Positions 32,041 through 41,042 of a stretch of 63,846 bases of DNA are shown here, one piece after another (position 1 is the first letter of the stretch; every line of letters starts with the position of its first letter). A program made the translations under genes and the position numbers. Source of the DNA: an uncultured Ruminococcus sp. (GTDB taxonomy: Bacteria > Bacillota > Clostridia > Oscillospirales > CAG-272); NCBI GenBank assembly GCA_902782445.1, contig CACZNC010000005.1, positions 1 to 63,846 on the forward strand, read 5' to 3'. The notes under the pieces were generated by a model that had not been told where the DNA came from, did not search any database, and saw nothing but the letters and a program-made list of their open reading frames with translations.

Positions 32041-33204
32041 ATGAACACCGATCTCGGAAAAAACATCCGCGCGCTCCGTCTCCGGGACGGGCGGACACAG
32101 GAGGATCTGGCGGCGGCCCTCGGCGTGTCCCCCCAGGCAGTCTCGCGCTGGGAGACCATGACCTGCTATCCCGACATGGAACTGCTCCCGTCCATCGCGA
32201 ACGCGTTCGGCGTGTCCATCGACGAGTTGTTCGGGTACGGGGGCGAACGCTCGAAGAAGATCGACGCGCTGGCGGACAGGATCAACGCCATGAACAGGCA
32301 GAACAACGGGGAGGACGTGAATCTCGACGAATGTATCACCCTCGCCCGGGAAGCCCTGATCGAATTCCCGGGGAACGAAAAGCTCACCCTCGCCCTTGCT
32401 TCCGCGCTCTACAACGCGGGTTACGTGCGCCGGGGCGAATACCACATCACCGGCCCGGACGGGTACAGCCTCTTCGACGTGGAGCGGCACCGGCAGTACC
32501 CGGAGTGGCAGGAGGCAATCAAACTCTATGAAAAGATCATTCCGGCTCTGACCGGGGGAGAGATGCGGCAGACGGCGGTCCTGGAACTGTCCTCGCTCTG
32601 CGCGAATCTCGGAGAACACGAGAAGGCGGCGCTTCTTGCCGACTCCGCCCCCGAGATCCCGGCTTCGAAGACCTTTCTGCGGATCGCGGCGTTCGACGGG
32701 AAGGAAGCCGTGACTGCCCGGTCCGAAGCCCTTCTCGAAACGGTGCGCATTTCGGCGGAACTGATCGAGAGCATCGTGCTGACGGACTGCAATCTCGACC
32801 CGAAAACGGCGGCGGATCTGCTCGCGAACGCGGAATCCATGATCGGGCTGATCTGCACGGACGGGTTTTACGGGCGGCTTTACGGGTTTTTGGCCTGCCT
32901 CGAAATGCTCCGCTCCTATTATCTAGGGCTGGCAGACGAACCGGACGAGGCTTTCCCTGTCCTATTCCACGCCCTCGATTACGCGAAATTCTCCGACGCC
33001 CTCCCGGAAAAGCACGCGGAACACTACACCTCCCCCCTTCTCCGCGGCGTGAAGATCGAAGCGGGAGACCGGCCGGGGACCTTCGCCCGCGAACTGCCCG
33101 ACGTCTGGCCCTGGTGGTCCGTCCCGGAATACGGCAGGGTGAGATCCGCCCTCGCCGCCGATCCGCGCTGGGACGACTGGGTCCGCCGGTGCCGGGAATC
33201 CTGA
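32041..33204 (+). CDS. XRE family regulator with long C-terminal domain
   Basis: 387 residues. N-terminal HTH_3 domain, residues about 6-60 (LGKNIRALRLRDGRTQEDLAAALGVSPQAVSRWE), then a ~310-residue alpha-helical C-terminal region without recognised motif, probably TPR-like (LGEHEKAALLADSAPEI). Same layout as the 45512 gene, so both may belong to one clostridial family. Target and ligand unknown. Single gene with terminator. Confidence 0.88.
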   Translation: MNTDLGKNIRALRLRDGRTQEDLAAALGVSPQAVSRWETMTCYPDMELLPSIANAFGVSIDELFGYGGERSKKIDALADRINAMNRQNNGEDVNLDECITLAREALIEFPGNEKLTLALASALYNAGYVRRGEYHITGPDGYSLFDVERHRQYPEWQEAIKLYEKIIPALTGGEMRQTAVLELSSLCANLGEHEKAALLADSAPEIPASKTFLRIAAFDGKEAVTARSEALLETVRISAELIESIVLTDCNLDPKTAADLLANAESMIGLICTDGFYGRLYGFLACLEMLRSYYLGLADEPDEAFPVLFHALDYAKFSDALPEKHAEHYTSPLLRGVKIEAGDRPGTFARELPDVWPWWSVPEYGRVRSALAADPRWDDWVRRCRES

Positions 33205-33213
33205 AACCGAAAG

Positions 33214-33249
33214 AACCGCAGACTTTTCCGGCCTGCGGTTTTCTTTTTT
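33214..33249 (+). terminator. Terminator after the 32041 regulator
   Basis: Arms AACCGCAG (33214-33221) and CTGCGGTT (33233-33240) followed by TTTCTTTTTT. It converges on the 33261 gene. Confidence 0.88.
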
Positions 33250-33260
33250 CCGGGGGATGC

Positions 33261-34523
33261 TCAGTTGAAACTTCCGTCCCAGACCGGGATCTCGGCGAGG
33301 TATTCCGTGCGCACGGCCGGGACGTAATACGCGCCCCAGTGTGAGAGTCCTTCGGCCGCGCTCGCCGGGAAGCCCTCCCTCAACCGGACGAGAAACCGGA
33401 AATACGGTTCGATATATTTGTCCCGCGGCCCCGTCCGGTAGACGAGTTCCACCCGGTCGATCCGATCCTCCGTGATCCCGCTCTCCGGGAGCGTGTCGGC
33501 GGGAACCGTCGTCAGGTACTCGCCCCGGATCAGCATGGCCCGCGCTTCGTCCTCACCGATCACCGGATAGTCGCCGAGGAACTTCAAAACGTCGATTCCC
33601 GGGTACTTCCAGACCGTCCCGAGCCCCGCGCCGTCGTCCGTTTCGTACAGCCGCGACACCGCGATCGAATAGTTCAGCAGCTTCTGCACGGGATCGGAGG
33701 AATCCTCGTAAACCCGATACTGCCGACTGCGTACTCCGTAAATATTGCGATCCCCGGATTCCGCGATCACAGCGTCCCGGTAGCCCAGATAGGCGGACAG
33801 AATGTCCATCGCCGCGCTCTTTTCCTCTTCGCTGCCGAAGGGGAGGGGATCGGAAAACTGCGTCCTGATCATGCCCGCGTTCGATACATACACGGTCGCG
33901 GCGCCGAAATCCCCTTCGCATTCCGCGGACGCGCCGGCGGGCCTTTCGGTGTACTCCGTCCCGCGGATCTCGCCCATCGTCCGCACCTCGAGGGAGAGGA
34001 CCGTCATTCCGAGCCGTTCGGCAGCCGTTTCCGCCGCGCCGCGCAGTTCCTCCTCCGTTTCGTATAAGACCGGATCCGCGTGTTCCGAATACAGAAGGTT
34101 TTCGTAGACCGGGAGGGCTTCGGTGTCCGCCGGGATCCCGCGCCACGGATTGCCGTTTTCGAGCTCGTCGACGGAATAGGCCATATATCCTTCAAATCCC
34201 ATGTCTCCCGTCGTCAGTTCCGCGGTGATCTTCGGCAGTCCCACGGCCGGATCCTGTTCCTCGGACGGACCGTTTTCCCATGAATCCTCGGGGCTCCAGT
34301 CGCTCATGTCGGGAGTGTGATCCGCCGGAGTCTCCGTCCCGACCGGCACGCGCAGTCCTCCGATCCGCAGGGCGACAAATCCGATCAGCAGAGCCGCCGC
34401 GATCCCTCCGCCCACCGCCGCCCACCGTTTCAGGGGGAACGCGGCCTTTTTCTGCGTCAGATCCGGGATATACCGGGGATCGGCCTCCCCGATGGCGTAT
34501 AAAAGCATTTCGTTCGTCTTCAT
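33261..34523 (-). CDS. Membrane-anchored putative anti-sigma / sensor partner of the ECF sigma factor
   Basis: 420 residues: a ~30-residue cytoplasmic start (MKTNEMLLYAIGEADPRYIP), one membrane helix (about residues 34-54), then an extracellular part of about 360 residues with no recognised domain. It overlaps the sigma-factor gene by four bases (ATGA), the usual arrangement of ECF sigma and anti-sigma. The short N-terminal tail is smaller than a zinc-anti-sigma domain and lacks HxxxCxxC, so it may be a different anti-sigma type (inference). The extracellular part may sense the envelope. Confidence 0.75.
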   Translation of the reverse strand: MKTNEMLLYAIGEADPRYIPDLTQKKAAFPLKRWAAVGGGIAAALLIGFVALRIGGLRVPVGTETPADHTPDMSDWSPEDSWENGPSEEQDPAVGLPKITAELTTGDMGFEGYMAYSVDELENGNPWRGIPADTEALPVYENLLYSEHADPVLYETEEELRGAAETAAERLGMTVLSLEVRTMGEIRGTEYTERPAGASAECEGDFGAATVYVSNAGMIRTQFSDPLPFGSEEEKSAAMDILSAYLGYRDAVIAESGDRNIYGVRSRQYRVYEDSSDPVQKLLNYSIAVSRLYETDDGAGLGTVWKYPGIDVLKFLGDYPVIGEDEARAMLIRGEYLTTVPADTLPESGITEDRIDRVELVYRTGPRDKYIEPYFRFLVRLREGFPASAAEGLSHWGAYYVPAVRTEYLAEIPVWDGSFN

Positions 34524-35080
34524 ATTCCGATCCCCTCCTTCTCGAGCGTCTCTTTCAGCAGTTTCCTTGTGCGGCTGAGGGACATCCGGACGGCTTCCAC
34601 GCTCATCCCCCGGTCCCGCGCGATCTCCCGCTCCGAGGAAAACGCCCAGTACCGGCGCATGAAGATCTCCCTCGCCTCCGGTTTCAGCCCCGCGAGGAAC
34701 CGGTCAAGCGCGGATTTCAGAGCGATCCGGACGACTGCCTCCTCCCCGGGGTCGTTCGATCCGACGCACTCCTCCAGCTCGTCGAGGCAGAGAGCCGCCC
34801 GTCCTCCCCCGGCCTTCGCGCTCCTTCCCCGTCTCCACCGGTCCAGCGCGAGGCGGCGGGTGATGGAGGCGAAATAGGCGGCGAGCGCGCGGGGTCTGTC
34901 CGGCGGGATGGCGTTCCAGGCGCGCATCCACGTGTCGTTGACGCATTCCTCGGCGTCCTCACGGGATCCGAGGATGTTCCGGGCGACGACGGAACAGTAG
35001 CCTCCGTATTTCAGCGCGCTCTCCCGGATCGCCTCTTCCGAGCGTTCCCAGTACAGCGCGACGATGGCGTTGTCTTCCAT
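34520..35080 (-). CDS. ECF RNA polymerase sigma factor
   Basis: 186 residues. Region 2: EDAEECVNDTWMRAWNAIPPDRP and FASITRRLALDRWRR; region 4: LKPEAREIFMRRYW, SSEREIARDRGMSVEAVRMSLSRTRKLLKE as an HTH. AAAGGAGGG precedes the ATG. A candidate autoregulatory promoter is at 35114-35141. The gene is coupled to its membrane partner. Confidence 0.93.
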   Translation of the reverse strand: MEDNAIVALYWERSEEAIRESALKYGGYCSVVARNILGSREDAEECVNDTWMRAWNAIPPDRPRALAAYFASITRRLALDRWRRGRSAKAGGGRAALCLDELEECVGSNDPGEEAVVRIALKSALDRFLAGLKPEAREIFMRRYWAFSSEREIARDRGMSVEAVRMSLSRTRKLLKETLEKEGIGI

Positions 35081-35113
35081 GCCGGGCCCTCCTTTCCTGT
35101 GTCTTCACCCATA

Positions 35114-35141
35114 GAGACGCAAAAAACCGGGGTTTGTAACA
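35114..35141 (-). promoter_or_regulatory. Candidate ECF-type promoter upstream of the sigma gene
   Basis: Minus strand: TGTTACAAACC (35131-35141) and CGTCTC (35114-35119), 15 bases between GTTACA and CGTCTC. This fits a Firmicutes ECF promoter form (AAC-containing -35 and CGTCT -10) and suggests autoregulation. It is an inference from one site. Confidence 0.45.
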
Positions 35142-35185
35142 GGATTTTCAAAAAAAGACGAAAAAGATTTTCGGGGGATTCGGAA

Positions 35186-35233
35186 AACGGAAAAACCGCC
35201 GCGGAGTCCGGCAGAGGATTTTTCCGCGGCGGC
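35186..35233 (-). terminator. Terminator of the second GH38 gene
   Basis: Perfect 9-base arms CCGCCGCGG and CCGCGGCGG (35197-35205, 35225-35233) followed on the minus strand by TTTTTCCGTTTT. Confidence 0.85.
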
Positions 35234-35247
35234 AGATCCACGGGGGA

Positions 35248-38061
35248 TCAGACGATCTTGACGGTGGCCATCGCGTAAGGCGCGAGGTCGAAGGATACGG
35301 TCCGGCCATCGAGGACGCAGGATCCGGTCTCGTGCCGTTCCGTGAGGTCGGTGAAATACGCCCGCTCGGGTTTCTTCGCCGCGTCGGAGAGGACGAGGGT
35401 GACTTTGCCTCCCTTCCCGGCGTAATCCGCGACCCGGACGATCAGACCGCCGTCCTCGCCGTTCTTGACGCCGGAGACCATGACCCGGTCGTCGCAGCCG
35501 TCGAGGCGGAGGAAGGATCCCGAAAGAGGCAGGGTCCCGCCCTCGTGCTTCACGCCCGCGTTGAAGGCGATGGGATGGACATATTCCGCGGCGAGCTTCT
35601 TCTGCTCTTCGGCCCGGCAGAGCCCGACGCCGACGTTGATGTGATGTCCGCCGCGCTCCGGCCACGGATCGGGATCGACGGAGCCGCGGATGAGGGTGAC
35701 GGCCCCCGCGCTCTCATGTCCCCGGAACCCGTACTTGGTGTCGGTGACGAGGAAAGCGGCAACGCCCTCCTTTTCGATCCGCATGAAGCTGTTCCCGGGC
35801 ACGTCGTGGGCGATGTCCCCCCGGGTGATGAGGCCCATCGGGATGTCGTAGGTGTAGTTCTCCGCGGCGTAGGCGACGGGGAAGGAGAAATTGAGCTGGG
35901 GCACGAAATCGCCGCTCTGCCCGACCTCATGCCAGTCGACGTCGATGTGGAAATTGACGATCCTGCTCTCCCCCCTGAGTTCCGCCGTGACGGTGAGGGT
36001 GGAGGAGGCGAAATGCGTCTGATATTTCAGCGTCCGGCGAAGTCCGGTGACGGCGTAGTCGAGGAGCCGCACGTCCCGGTCCGCCGCGTTGAGGACTTCG
36101 ACGCTCATGTAGGGTCCGACTCTCCAGGCGGTCATGCCGTGGCGGGGATTCTCGCGGATGTAGCGGAAGAGGGCGGAGGGGCGGTCCGGGGTGACGATCT
36201 GCTCGCCTGTGGTCTTGTCTGTGAGCTCGGTCATGGCGAAGCTCATGGGATCGAAGACCGCCCGGATCTGTCCGTTTTCGAGCACGAAGGGGTGGTCGGT
36301 GATGTAGTCGCACCAGTCGCCGGACCGCTCGCAGTTGGCAATTGCGGAAAGATTGTCGCAGGTCTTCTGTTTCAGGACATAGGTGCTCCATCCGAAGGCC
36401 GGGACCTTCGCCTGAATGAGGAATTTCGTGAAGGAGTGGCCCCAGTATCCCTGGCCGGCGGAGAGGACTTCGAAGGGGACGGGATCCCCCGCGCTGTCCG
36501 TGACGACGGCAGTGGAGAGGTCGAAATGATAGTCCCAGACGGTGACCTCCGCGATCTCGTCCCGGTCGTACATGGTCTCGTTGAAGAGATGGATCGCGCG
36601 GACGGGACCTCTGCCCCGTTCGGCCTGGGGGAAGCGGTAGCCCTGGCTGTGCTCCACCGCGAATCCGACGCCGCCGCCCTCGGAACGGCCGAACTGCTCC
36701 GGCGCGAAGGGAACGGAGGAGACGTCGATTTGGTCGGCGATCTCCCGCATGGCGGAGTTGGCGGAGGTGTTGATCCCGGCCATGGCGTCCTGGAAGTGGC
36801 CAAGGGCGTATTCGCGGGTCTCGGTGATGCCGGAGCCCGGGAGGATGTCGTGGAAGTGGTTGAACAGGATCTGTCTCCAGGAATCCCGGAAGATCCCGGT
36901 GCGGGTGGGAGATCCGGTCAGAGAAGTCGCGGCGGCGGCAAGGGCTTCGGCTTCGGAGGCCCGGTCCTCGGCGATGCGGTTTGCCATCTTGATCCGGCTC
37001 TGGGAGGTGTAGCAGCCGGTGAAGACGAAGTTCAGCTCGTGGTCGATCACGGGGAGGGTATCGCGGATCTTTTCGGCTTCGGCGAAGAACTTCGCGTAGG
37101 TGCCGAATTCGATGGTCGGATAGAGGGGGAACGACGCGTCGTCGAGGATGCGCTCGATGTCGTTCCGGGTGGGTCCGCCGCCGTGGTCTCCGACGCCGTA
37201 GACTTCGAGATACGTGTCAATCCCGTTCTTCGCGCAGAAGAGGGGGGTGTCCTCGAAGGTGCGGATGTCGATGGAGCCGTTGTAGGTCTTCGTGTCGTGG
37301 AAGACGAGGAGTTCCTTCCCGGATCTCGCCCGCCAGCGGTAGAGCTCGGGCCGGTCGTCGTTCGCCCGCATGTGGTAGTAGTAGTCGACCCCGCCGTTCT
37401 GGCAGATCTCCGGGACGCTGAGATTGTGCCCGAAGGTGTCCGGCTCGAAGTCGATGCGGATGGAGTCGGGATCGAGGCCGAGCAGGTCCCCGAGGTAGCG
37501 TTTGGTGTAGAGGATGTGGCGCGAGAGGGATTCGCCGTTCGGCATGTTCTTGTCGGTCTCGGTCCAGGTCGAGGCGGAGACCTCCCACCGGCCTTCCTTC
37601 ACGTATTTCCGGATCTCGTCCAGCATCTCCGGGGCGAATCGCTCGATGATGCGGTAGGTGGAGGCCTGGGACTGGGCGAAGGTGAAGTCCGGATATTCCT
37701 TCATGAGGTTGAGCACGGTGCGGAAGGTGTCGACCGTGACGGCGGCGGTCTCATGGAATCCCCACATCCAGTTCATGTCGATGTGGGCGTGGGAGACGCA
37801 GTACACTTTCAGCGACTTCGCGGCGGGGGAGAGATCGGCGAGCATGGCTTCCGCGGCTTCCCCGTCCGTTTTGCCGACGGTGTGGTTTTTGTCCAGCGCG
37901 GCGATCAGGAAATCGGCGGCTTCCTCGACCCGCGCGTCGTAGATATGCTCCCGCACGGAGGAGAGGCAGGTCATGTAGCAGAGCTCCGCATAGAGGCGGT
38001 GGGCCCAGTAGTTGGTGGTACAGACGGTCCGGATCCTTTTCAGTTTCTCGATCAGAGTCAT
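35248..38061 (-). CDS. GH38 alpha-mannosidase, second paralogue
   Basis: 937 residues. After an ~80-residue N-terminal helical domain come the zinc site SHAHIDMNWMWGFHE (residues 90-104, His91, His93, Asp95) and nucleophile motif FEPDTFGHN (Asp208), then FNHFHDILPGSG. It is longer and distantly related to the 8541 copy. AGGA lies 6 bases before the ATG at 38061; upstream in-frame starts fall within the promoter. No signal peptide, so acts on imported mannosides. Transcribed alone, divergent from the SGNH/YgjP-like pair. Confidence 0.94.
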   Translation of the reverse strand: MTLIEKLKRIRTVCTTNYWAHRLYAELCYMTCLSSVREHIYDARVEEAADFLIAALDKNHTVGKTDGEAAEAMLADLSPAAKSLKVYCVSHAHIDMNWMWGFHETAAVTVDTFRTVLNLMKEYPDFTFAQSQASTYRIIERFAPEMLDEIRKYVKEGRWEVSASTWTETDKNMPNGESLSRHILYTKRYLGDLLGLDPDSIRIDFEPDTFGHNLSVPEICQNGGVDYYYHMRANDDRPELYRWRARSGKELLVFHDTKTYNGSIDIRTFEDTPLFCAKNGIDTYLEVYGVGDHGGGPTRNDIERILDDASFPLYPTIEFGTYAKFFAEAEKIRDTLPVIDHELNFVFTGCYTSQSRIKMANRIAEDRASEAEALAAAATSLTGSPTRTGIFRDSWRQILFNHFHDILPGSGITETREYALGHFQDAMAGINTSANSAMREIADQIDVSSVPFAPEQFGRSEGGGVGFAVEHSQGYRFPQAERGRGPVRAIHLFNETMYDRDEIAEVTVWDYHFDLSTAVVTDSAGDPVPFEVLSAGQGYWGHSFTKFLIQAKVPAFGWSTYVLKQKTCDNLSAIANCERSGDWCDYITDHPFVLENGQIRAVFDPMSFAMTELTDKTTGEQIVTPDRPSALFRYIRENPRHGMTAWRVGPYMSVEVLNAADRDVRLLDYAVTGLRRTLKYQTHFASSTLTVTAELRGESRIVNFHIDVDWHEVGQSGDFVPQLNFSFPVAYAAENYTYDIPMGLITRGDIAHDVPGNSFMRIEKEGVAAFLVTDTKYGFRGHESAGAVTLIRGSVDPDPWPERGGHHINVGVGLCRAEEQKKLAAEYVHPIAFNAGVKHEGGTLPLSGSFLRLDGCDDRVMVSGVKNGEDGGLIVRVADYAGKGGKVTLVLSDAAKKPERAYFTDLTERHETGSCVLDGRTVSFDLAPYAMATVKIV

Positions 38062-38128
38062 GGCGCGTCCTTTCTCGTTTTCGCCTTTTCGGCAGACTTT
38101 CCCGGCGGGAAACCGGGATTTCATGTCC

Positions 38129-38157
38129 ATTATAAACAAAGGCCGGAGGCAAGTCAA
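38129..38157 (-). promoter_or_regulatory. Sigma-A promoter for the second GH38 gene
   Basis: Minus strand TTGACT (38152-38157), 17-base spacer, TATAAT (38129-38134). Back to back with the promoter at 38179. Confidence 0.78.
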
Positions 38158-38178
38158 GGCTTTTTTGTCAAAAAACTC

Positions 38179-38207
38179 TTGCTTCCGCCCGGCTTGTGTG
38201 CTACAAT
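38179..38207 (+). promoter_or_regulatory. Sigma-A promoter for the SGNH/YgjP-like pair
   Basis: TTGCTT (38179-38184), 17-base spacer, TACAAT (38202-38207), 51 bases before the ATG. Confidence 0.75.
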
Positions 38208-38258
38208 GGGATGGAAAAACCGCGGGAAAAACACCCGCCGCAGTTTGGGAGGATATTC

Positions 38259-38882
38259 ATGAAGATCCTGTTTCAGGGCGACTCCATCACCGACGTGGGC
38301 CGCAATACGAACAACGGCAGCCTCAATTCCATCGGCCAGGGCTATCCCTGCCTCATCGCGTCCCGTCTCGGAGCGGACGAGCCCGAAACCTACGAATTCG
38401 TGAACCGGGGCATCAGCGGCAACCGGATCGTGGACGTCTACGCCCGCATCAAGGCCGACTGCTGGAACCTCGCGCCGGATCTGCTTTCGATCCTCATCGG
38501 CGTCAACGACGTCTGGCACGAGTTCGGGGGGAAAAACGGCGTCGACGCGAAGCGGTTCTACAATGTTTACAAGATGCTCGTGACCGACACGCTGGAAAAG
38601 CTCCCGGATATCCGCATGATCCTCATGGAGCCCTTTGTTCTCAAAGCCAGCGCGACGGAGGGGCTCTGGGACGAATTCCGCTCCGAGACCGAAAAGCGGG
38701 CAGAAGCCGTCCGCCGGATCGCCGAGGAGTGTTCCCAGACCTTCCTGCCTCTCCAGAAAATGTTCGACGAGGCGGCCCTCCGCGCTCCCGCGTCCTTCTG
38801 GCTGGGCGACGGCGTCCATCCCACGAACGCGGGACATCAGCTGATCGCGGACGCGTGGATCAGAACCTTCAGGGCGCTCTGA
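38259..38882 (+). CDS. SGNH/GDSL family hydrolase
   Basis: 207 residues. Block I FQGDSITDVGR with the catalytic Ser, block III IGVNDVW and block V DGVHPTNAGHQLIADAW with Asp and His. Such cytoplasmic SGNH esterases often remove acetyl groups from sugars. GGGAGG precedes the ATG at 38259. The next gene starts one base after its stop, so the two are one transcription unit. The substrate is not known; the neighbouring mannosidase suggests a glycan ester (inference). Confidence 0.9.
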   Translation: MKILFQGDSITDVGRNTNNGSLNSIGQGYPCLIASRLGADEPETYEFVNRGISGNRIVDVYARIKADCWNLAPDLLSILIGVNDVWHEFGGKNGVDAKRFYNVYKMLVTDTLEKLPDIRMILMEPFVLKASATEGLWDEFRSETEKRAEAVRRIAEECSQTFLPLQKMFDEAALRAPASFWLGDGVHPTNAGHQLIADAWIRTFRAL

Positions 38883-38883
38883 G

Positions 38884-39510
38884 ATGCCGCGGTATTCGAC
38901 GAAGCTGAAACTCCCGTTCCGGCTCGGGGGGGAGTACCCGGATTCGGTGGAAGTGCGCCGGTCGGACCGGAAAACCGTGTCGCTGGAACTGCGGCGGGAC
39001 GGGGTCTTTTTCGTGCGCGCTCCGCGGAAGATGGAGGACGCCCGGATCATAGCCTTTCTGAAAGACCGGGAAGCATGGCTCCGCTCCCACCTCAAAAAGC
39101 AGGAGGAGCAGAGGCAGAACGCCGCGGACGAAAACGGAACGCCCCCCGGAAAGCTGACCGGGGCGGAACTGCGCCTCCTCGCTGAACAGGCCCGGGACGA
39201 TCTCATGACCCGCGCCGTCCGCTTCGCTCCGATGGTGGGGGTCTCCTTCGGCCGGGTGACGATCCGCTGTCAGAAGACCCGCTGGGGAAGCTGTTCTTCG
39301 GAGGGGAATCTGAATTTCAACTGTCTCTTGATGCTCGCTCCCCCCGAGGCCCGGGACTACGTCGTGATCCACGAGCTCTGCCACAGGCTCGAAATGAATC
39401 ACTCTCCGCGGTTCTGGGCCGAGGTCGGGCGGGTCTGTCCCGATTACCGCGCGCAGAAACGCTGGTTTAAGGAGAACGGAGGCGCGATCCTGAACCGGGT
39501 GTTCGGGTAA
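38884..39510 (+). CDS. YgjP-like (DUF45/WLM) metallopeptidase
   Basis: 208 residues. HELCHRLEMNHSPRFW supplies the zinc HExxH with a third His, as in YgjP-like proteins; the N-terminal half (VRRSDRKTVSLELRRDGVFFVRAP) and TRWGSCSSEGNLNFN are also typical. Role unknown in general. No membrane segment. It follows the SGNH gene directly. Repeat family II copy 2 begins at its stop codon and reads toward it. Confidence 0.9.
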   Translation: MPRYSTKLKLPFRLGGEYPDSVEVRRSDRKTVSLELRRDGVFFVRAPRKMEDARIIAFLKDREAWLRSHLKKQEEQRQNAADENGTPPGKLTGAELRLLAEQARDDLMTRAVRFAPMVGVSFGRVTIRCQKTRWGSCSSEGNLNFNCLLMLAPPEARDYVVIHELCHRLEMNHSPRFWAEVGRVCPDYRAQKRWFKENGGAILNRVFG

Positions 39511-39521
39511 AAGCTAACCCT

Positions 39522-39870
39522 CAATCCCTTTCAAAGGGATAAATAAGGAATGAAACGCTCCGCGTTTCGGATTTTATGTCCCTGCGCGGGACGGCGGCGA
39601 GCACGACTGCGTCGGTGCGGGGGACACATCTCATGGCCGACGAGTGTTGCTTCGCAAACTCTGCCCCCTGTGCGGGTCCCTTGGCCATATAGCATAACTG
39701 TACAGCTCGTCCCGGAATCGAAATTCGATCTTGTATCCCACGGTCCTCGCGCGGTCTCTGTTCGTGCAGCTGAAACATGCGCAGACAAGTCTGCGGGCTT
39801 CGCCAGCGTTTCAGTCGCGCATTGGGCACAGGGGCCACAGCGGATTTGTGCAGATAAGACTTTGTTTGAG
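39522..39870 (-). repeat. Family II dispersed repeat, copy 2
   Basis: About 349 bases reading on the minus strand, homologous to 14151-14453. Shared blocks are listed there. Differences: hairpin GCAGAC/GTCTGC (39781-39794) replaces ACGGAAC/GTTCCGT; an added segment with AGTTTGC/GCAAC and the GCACGAC/GTCGGTGC hairpin (39601-39618) replaces the GGCC/GGCC hairpin of copy 1; the closing hairpin is ATCCCTTT/AAAGGGAT (39524-39540). It fills the 451-base gap between the 39510 stop and the 39962 gene. Confidence 0.9.
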
Positions 39871-39919
39871 TTGCTTTTTTTGAATTCCAACCTTTTGGAA
39901 GGGAATCGGTACAAAAATA

Positions 39920-39953
39920 ATCACCGGAGGGATCGGGTCCTTTCCGGTGATTT
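39920..39953 (-). terminator. Terminator of the TIM-barrel gene
   Basis: Arms ATCACCGG (39920-39927) and CCGGTGAT (39944-39951); on the minus strand followed by TATTTTTGT. The copy 2 repeat starts further downstream. Confidence 0.82.
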
Positions 39954-39961
39954 TTGGGTTA

Positions 39962-40822
39962 TCAGCCCTTCGTTTTCGCCCTTTCCGCAAGAACTGCGAC
40001 GCGGCAGGCGCGGGCGTAGGCTTCGGCGAGGTATTCTTCGGGGGAGAGACGGGTGTATTTGTCGTTCTCGTGGCGGTTCGGTTTCGGGAAGACGCCGAGC
40101 TCGAAGGTGAGGGGGCCGTCGAAGTCTTTCAGCCGCCCGGCGATATTCTCCCAGTCCCCGATCCCGTCGAAGGGGAGCAGGTGCAGATCGTCGTGCCATG
40201 TGATCGAGCCGCCGAAGTCCCGGATCCCGAGGTTGTCGTTGATGTGGGTGCATAGGAGCCGCCCGGGATACCGCCCCGGCATGTCGAGGGAGTAGTTGTA
40301 GCACATCTCGTGCCCGGTGTCCCAGCAGAATCCGACGGCGTCCCGGTATTCCTCCGCCAGCCCCATGACGGCGTCGAGGTACTCCATCCCCTCGGTGTTC
40401 TCGAATCCGACCTTTACCCCCAGTTCCCGGGCGCGGATCATGATCTTCTCGAAATATCCGAGGCCTCTGTCGTTCGGCGCGTGGTCCTCGAATCCGATGA
40501 AGACATGGGCCACCATGATCGGCACCCCGGCGGCAGCGCAGTCTTCGAGACAGCGGATCTGCTCGTCGAGGGCGGCGTCCGCTTCCTCCTCCGTTCCGTG
40601 CCAGAATTTCCGGGCGTTCCCGAAAGGCGCGTGGACGGACTGATAGAGCATCCCGGTCTCCTCGGCCGTGCGGCGGCAGTTCAGGAGATATTCCCGTCCG
40701 GCCCAGCCTGTGAAAAAGCCCTCGAATCCGGTTTTCCCGATCAGCCGGATCTCCTCGTCGGCATTCAATCGCGCCTCGCCGTATGTTCCTAGGAGCGCGA
40801 GGCACAGCTTCCGGTTTCTCAT
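39962..40822 (-). CDS. Sugar-phosphate isomerase/epimerase-like TIM-barrel protein
   Basis: 286 residues of the AP-endonuclease-2 / xylose-isomerase-like TIM barrel group. Metal-ligand blocks: GFENTEGMEYLD, GFCWDTGHEM, CTHINDN and FELGVFPK. The cytoplasmic fold is used by many sugar epimerases. GGGAGG precedes the ATG at 40822; a longer upstream frame overlaps the promoter. Probably a sugar epimerase or inositol-type enzyme; no substrate can be given. Confidence 0.88.
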   Translation of the reverse strand: MRNRKLCLALLGTYGEARLNADEEIRLIGKTGFEGFFTGWAGREYLLNCRRTAEETGMLYQSVHAPFGNARKFWHGTEEEADAALDEQIRCLEDCAAAGVPIMVAHVFIGFEDHAPNDRGLGYFEKIMIRARELGVKVGFENTEGMEYLDAVMGLAEEYRDAVGFCWDTGHEMCYNYSLDMPGRYPGRLLCTHINDNLGIRDFGGSITWHDDLHLLPFDGIGDWENIAGRLKDFDGPLTFELGVFPKPNRHENDKYTRLSPEEYLAEAYARACRVAVLAERAKTKG

Positions 40823-40860
40823 TTCGACCTCCCGATTGCGGATGGATTTCTGTCGCCCCC

Positions 40861-40889
40861 AGTATAGCAGATTCTCCCCCGGGATGCAA
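40861..40889 (-). promoter_or_regulatory. Sigma-A promoter for the TIM-barrel gene
   Basis: Minus strand TTGCAT (40884-40889), 17-base spacer, TATACT (40861-40866). Confidence 0.72.
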
Positions 40890-40935
40890 CGGGAAACGGG
40901 AAAAATCGGAGAAAAAAGCGAATTCCCCAAAGGGC

Positions 40936-40964
40936 TTGAAACTCTCCCCGATTTGTGCTATACT
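40936..40964 (+). promoter_or_regulatory. Sigma-A promoter for the phosphoesterase pair
   Basis: TTGAAA (40936-40941), 17-base spacer, TATACT (40959-40964), 78 bases before the ATG. Divergent from the promoter at 40861. Confidence 0.72.
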
Positions 40965-41042
40965 GCATTCAGATACCGGTCCGGCAGTTCTGACATTTTC
41001 CCGGACCGGGCGGAACGATCCGCACAAAGGAGGACCAATCCG

